Shown piece after piece: positions 43,379 to 46,509 of a DNA stretch of 46,509 nucleotides; the stretch's first letter is position 1; each line of letters starts with the position of its first letter. The stretch lies in the NCBI GenBank assembly GCA_026713105.1, contig JAPOPC010000032.1:1-46509 (forward strand), written 5' to 3'. Source of the DNA: Acidimicrobiaceae bacterium. GTDB taxonomy: Bacteria > Actinomycetota > Acidimicrobiia > Acidimicrobiales > Poriferisodalaceae. Below the pieces are notes generated by a model. The model saw nothing but the letters and a program-made list of their open reading frames with translations, was not told where the DNA came from and searched no databases. The translations under genes and the position numbers were made by a program.

Positions 43379-43452
43379 GCGGACTCGCACCGGGGCACTG
43401 GGCAGCAGCGCCTCGCAGCTTGCAATCGCAGCAATCGACGAATGGAGACGAC

Positions 43453-44223
43453 GTGAGCGATGACGGCAACGCAGACCGGGTGGCCTTGGTGACCGGCGGC
43501 GGCCGGGGCATCGGCCGCGAGATCTGCCTGGGGCTCGCTCGCGACGGCCGCCGGGTCGCGGTAGCCGACTTGCGAGTGCCCGAGGCCACCGACACGGCCG
43601 CCGCCATCAACGCCGCTGGTGGCACCGCGATCGCCGTCGAGATGGATGTGTCCGACGCCGATGCCGTTGCCGCCGGTCTCCTGACGGTGGTCGACGAACT
43701 GGGGCCGGTCGAAGTGCTCGTCAACTGCGCGGGTTGGGACGAGCTGCGGCCCTTCGTCACCACCGACGAAGACTTCTGGGACCGCGTCATCGAGATCAAC
43801 TACAAGGGCCCTCTGCGGACGACGCAGGGTTGCCTGGGGGCCATGGCTGAGGCCGGCTTCGGGCGCATCGTGAACATCGGCTCCGACGCCGGCCGGGTCG
43901 GTTCCTCGGGCGAAGCCGTGTACGCCGGCGCCAAGGGCGGCGTCATTGCCTTCACCAAGACCATCGCCCGTGAGGTGGCTCGGCGGGGCATCACTGCGAA
44001 CGTGGTGTGTCCTGGACCGACCGACACTCCGCTGCTGGAAGAGATCGCTGCGGCGACCGACACGAGCGACAAGATCATCGGGGCGATGGCTCGGGCTGTG
44101 CCGATGAAGCGCATTGGGCAGCCGCACGAGGTGGCGGCGGCTGTTGTGTTCTTGTGCAGCGAGGAGGCTGGCTATATCACTGGGCAGACGTTGTCTGTCA
44201 GTGGTGGGTTGACGATGGCTTAG
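43453..44223 (+). CDS. Short-chain dehydrogenase/reductase (3-hydroxyacyl-CoA type)
   Basis: A 256-residue classical SDR. The NAD(P) motif is [25 protein letters not shown] is the NxAG motif, and the catalytic set is the Ser in [10 protein letters not shown] with AVYAGAKGG (Tyr-x-x-x-Lys). The C-terminal [16 protein letters not shown] is typical. The [12 protein letters not shown] and [14 protein letters not shown] stretches match 3-hydroxyacyl-CoA or 2-hydroxycyclohexane-CoA dehydrogenase-like enzymes. GGAG lies 7 nt before the GTG start at 43453. The stop overlaps the convergent CaiB gene stop by a few bases (44220-44223). Confidence 0.92.
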   Translation: MSDDGNADRVALVTGGGRGIGREICLGLARDGRRVAVADLRVPEATDTAAAINAAGGTAIAVEMDVSDADAVAAGLLTVVDELGPVEVLVNCAGWDELRPFVTTDEDFWDRVIEINYKGPLRTTQGCLGAMAEAGFGRIVNIGSDAGRVGSSGEAVYAGAKGGVIAFTKTIAREVARRGITANVVCPGPTDTPLLEEIAAATDTSDKIIGAMARAVPMKRIGQPHEVAAAVVFLCSEEAGYITGQTLSVSGGLTMA

Positions 44224-46509
44224 CCCGGTGGGGTGTTGGCGATGGTGTTGGTGTTGTAGAGGTTGGCGATTTCGGTGGGGGTGTAGCCGAGTTCGGTCAG
44301 GATTGGGTCATTGTGCTGACCGAGCTTTGGGGGTGGGCTGACGGCGGAGGGCGTTGTTTCGAATCGGAAGGGCAGGCCGGGGAACAGCTGGGGTTGCTCG
44401 TCGGGGCGGGCGTGGTCGACCATGAGGCCTCGAACGGCGCTGTGATCGTCGTTGACGATATCGGCGATGGTCATCACAGCTGAAGCGCTGATCCCGGCCG
44501 CCTGCAACTCGGCCGCGGCAGCGTGCTTGTCCCTCGTCAGCGTCCAGCGCTCGATCATGGCGTCGATGGTGTCGTGATCGCCTCGGCGGGCTGCCGCGGT
44601 TGCCCAGTGGGACTTGCATGTTGGCTCGTCGAGCGCTCCGGCGAGTGCCTTCCATGCCTCGTCGTCGGTGACGGTGAGCGCCAGCCATTCGTCTTCGCCG
44701 CGGCACCGGTAGATGCCCGCCGGCGCTGCGTCTGGCGAGCGCGCTCCTCGGCGTGGCGGTGGTGGGGTGCCGGGGTGGCGCATGGATGCTTCGGCGAATT
44801 GGTCGCCTGCTACGGCGATCGCTGTTTCGAGCTGCGAGAGGTCGACCGAAACCGGATTGCTGGTGCGCCAGTGCTGCCACAGGGCTGCCAGGGCGATAAC
44901 CGTTCCGTGCAGGCCGCCGACGACGTCGGGGAAGGCGATGCCTTGCTTGTAGGGGCCCGAGTCGGGGTAGCCGGTGGTGGAGGCAAGACCCGAGGCGGCG
45001 TCGAGCACCGGGCCCCAGCTGATGCGCTCGGCGTCGGGACCGGTGGCGCCGAAACCGGACATGTCGAGCGTCACGATGCCGGGGTTCATCTCGCGCAGCT
45101 CGGCGGGCGTGATACCGGCGGAGCGAACGCCGCGGGGGCTGTAGTTGTTCACGACGATGTCGGCGGTTGCGACCAGCCGGCTCAGCACCTCGCGGCCGCC
45201 GGGAGCCTTCAGGTCCAAGCAGAGGCCCCGCTTCGAGCGGTTCATCTTGTTCCAGTGGCCGAGCCGGTTGAACCAGTCGTCCCCAGGATCGTTGTTCAGG
45301 AAAGTGCCGTTGCGCGACAGAGGGCCGGGCAGCTGTCCCCATTCCCAGCCGCCTCGCTCGGCCAGGATCATCTCAGCAGGAGGCATGGCGAGGCCGCGTG
45401 CGGTGGGGTGCTCGATCTTGATGACATCGGCGCCGAGATCGCCGAGCATCCGGCACACCAGCGGGCCTGCCCACGCGATTGTGAACTCGACGACCCGCAC
45501 GCCCGCAAGCGGCTTGACGCCGTCGGGCCAGATCGGTTCTCTCCCTGCGGTGGCCGCGGCGTCCGCCACCAGGGCGTCGGTACCGAGCGCGGGTGCGCGG
45601 CGGAACCGCGGTGTCGCGCCGTCAATACGAGCCGGCGGGCCCGGCACCCGCGGTCGTGCTGTGACGACGGTCATCTCGTCGCTCAACGGAGAGCCATCCG
45701 ACACCGGTGCCCCAGCCGCTGAGTCACCCGGTGCAGCGTCGTCCGGCGGGGCATCCAGGTTCACCCAGTAGCCGCGTGCGGCGAGCTGCGGGCTGGCCAG
45801 CATGTCGTCGAGGCTGGCCACCGGTCCGGAGGGGACCTGATTGTCCTGAAGCGCAGTGACCGCCTCATCGACGGTCTTGGTGGCAGCCCAGGCAGCGATG
45901 ATCTCGTCCAGCTCGTCGGCGTGGTCGAAACGCACGGCGGGCACATAGAAGTCGTCACGCGCCAACAGCTCCACCTGGTCCATTGCGATGCAGAAGCCTT
46001 CCCACTGGTGGATCGAAACGGCTGCGATGCAGACCCAGCCGTCGATGCACTCATAGAGCGCCAGCGGATGGTGTTGCTCGCCGAAGCGGTTCCCCCACCG
46101 GCGCTTGGTGACGCCGTTGTGGGTGTACAGGCTGAAGCTCCATTGGTGAGCGTTGGCGAGCGCCTCCAGCGCGGACACCTCCACGAGGTCGCCGCGGCAA
46201 GTCGTCGCGGCGTTGACCAGCGCAGCCCCGATGCCGATGGCCGCAGTCGCCCCGACCAGGTGTGTGAGCCATGGGCCGCCGCCCGGCAGCGGGTGCCGGT
46301 CTGGCTCGCCGTTGAGGCTCATGTGCCCGCCCAGCGCCCAGTGCTCGAGCGGGCCAGCCCGCCACGCCGACTTCGGCCCCGTCAACCCGTACGGCGTGAT
46401 GGCGGCTGCCACGAGCTGGGGGTGCGCCTCGCGCGCACCGGTGACCTCCGCTTGCGTCGAAGCCAGATCGCCCTGGCAATCCAGCACCAAGACATCGAAG
46501 CCCGCAGCC
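44220..46509 (-). CDS. Two-domain CaiB/BaiF family III CoA-transferase, partial at right edge
   Basis: More than 760 residues are visible, with the N-terminus beyond the right edge. It has two tandem CaiB/BaiF domains. The first, cut at its start, contains [16 protein letters not shown] and the [13 protein letters not shown] core. The second is complete: [61 protein letters not shown], then [17 protein letters not shown]. Both cores carry Glu where formyl-CoA transferase has its catalytic Asp (SALEAL, SQLETA), a change also seen in many uncharacterised family members. It may move CoA between acids or act as a CoA donor for the adjacent ligase/SDR pathway. A linker of about 90 residues, acidic and Pro-rich, joins the domains. 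Confidence 0.9.
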   Translation of the reverse strand, partial: AAGFDVLVLDCQGDLASTQAEVTGAREAHPQLVAAAITPYGLTGPKSAWRAGPLEHWALGGHMSLNGEPDRHPLPGGGPWLTHLVGATAAIGIGAALVNAATTCRGDLVEVSALEALANAHQWSFSLYTHNGVTKRRWGNRFGEQHHPLALYECIDGWVCIAAVSIHQWEGFCIAMDQVELLARDDFYVPAVRFDHADELDEIIAAWAATKTVDEAVTALQDNQVPSGPVASLDDMLASPQLAARGYWVNLDAPPDDAAPGDSAAGAPVSDGSPLSDEMTVVTARPRVPGPPARIDGATPRFRRAPALGTDALVADAAATAGREPIWPDGVKPLAGVRVVEFTIAWAGPLVCRMLGDLGADVIKIEHPTARGLAMPPAEMILAERGGWEWGQLPGPLSRNGTFLNNDPGDDWFNRLGHWNKMNRSKRGLCLDLKAPGGREVLSRLVATADIVVNNYSPRGVRSAGITPAELREMNPGIVTLDMSGFGATGPDAERISWGPVLDAASGLASTTGYPDSGPYKQGIAFPDVVGGLHGTVIALAALWQHWRTSNPVSVDLSQLETAIAVAGDQFAEASMRHPGTPPPPRRGARSPDAAPAGIYRCRGEDEWLALTVTDDEAWKALAGALDEPTCKSHWATAAARRGDHDTIDAMIERWTLTRDKHAAAAELQAAGISASAVMTIADIVNDDHSAVRGLMVDHARPDEQPQLFPGLPFRFETTPSAVSPPPKLGQHNDPILTELGYTPTEIANLYNTNTIANTPPG

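Noticed and set aside
1..46509. CRISPR arrays, insertion sequences, toxin-antitoxin pairs
   Set aside because: I saw no spaced direct-repeat array, no transposase or integrase motif and no recognisable toxin or antitoxin in either strand.

Overview
The window is high-GC DNA from an actinobacterium, most likely a member of class Acidimicrobiia or a close relative. This rests on the FHA/PstP/SEDS/PBP/PknB/CrgA cell-envelope block, a DUF3499-like gene, two F420-type luciferase-like oxidoreductases, the DNA-repair fusion Ada-AlkA, and frequent GTG starts with ATGA/GTGA overlaps. The lineage is inferred from gene content and was not computed. No stretch longer than about 300 bases lacks a gene.

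1-6.1 kb: the left edge cuts a hydantoinase/oxoprolinase A gene that carries a recent-looking 30-bp tandem repeat. Next come a short, probably damaged RidA gene and an AT-richer two-gene unit (secreted S1 protease plus a membrane-anchored partner), then an FAD oxidoreductase and tRNA-Arg(ACG). 6.2-10.2 kb: larB-larC (nickel-pincer cofactor), pheA and a methyltransferase.

10.2-18.8 kb: a complete-looking histidine utilisation locus. A divergent regulatory region (hut promoter plus a perfect 17-bp palindrome) separates hutU-def-hutF-hutI-DAO oxidoreductase on the minus strand from iclR-hutH on the plus strand. A peptide-deformylase-like gene sits exactly where N-formylglutamate deformylase (HutG) activity is needed, and it overlaps hutF. 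HutH makes urocanate, HutU imidazolone propionate, HutI formiminoglutamate and HutF formylglutamate. The last step would be deformylation.

18.8-30.7 kb: two divergent tRNA-Ser genes, an F420-type oxidoreductase, a CLC channel with nitroreductase, a rhodanese/metallo-beta-lactamase pair (persulfide handling), a glutaryl-CoA-dehydrogenase-like enzyme and a DUF4349 lipoprotein with a possible ECF promoter. These are followed by an alkylation-repair operon (ada-alkA, ogt, alkD) preceded by a four-half-site palindrome, and then tRNA-Leu(CAG).

30.8-38.0 kb: the actinobacterial envelope/division cluster FHA-FhaB-PstP-SEDS-PBP-PknB-CrgA. Its PBP lacks the SxxK and SxN motifs and has a degenerate KTG region, so it looks like a pseudo-transpeptidase beside an intact SEDS polymerase. 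38.0-46.5 kb: small zinc-type proteins, then acyl-CoA metabolism (acyl-CoA dehydrogenase, acyl-CoA ligase, LLM oxidoreductase, SDR, and a two-domain CaiB/BaiF transferase cut by the right edge). Large foldback sequences lie between convergent genes at 22.95-23.10 kb and 40.51-40.63 kb.
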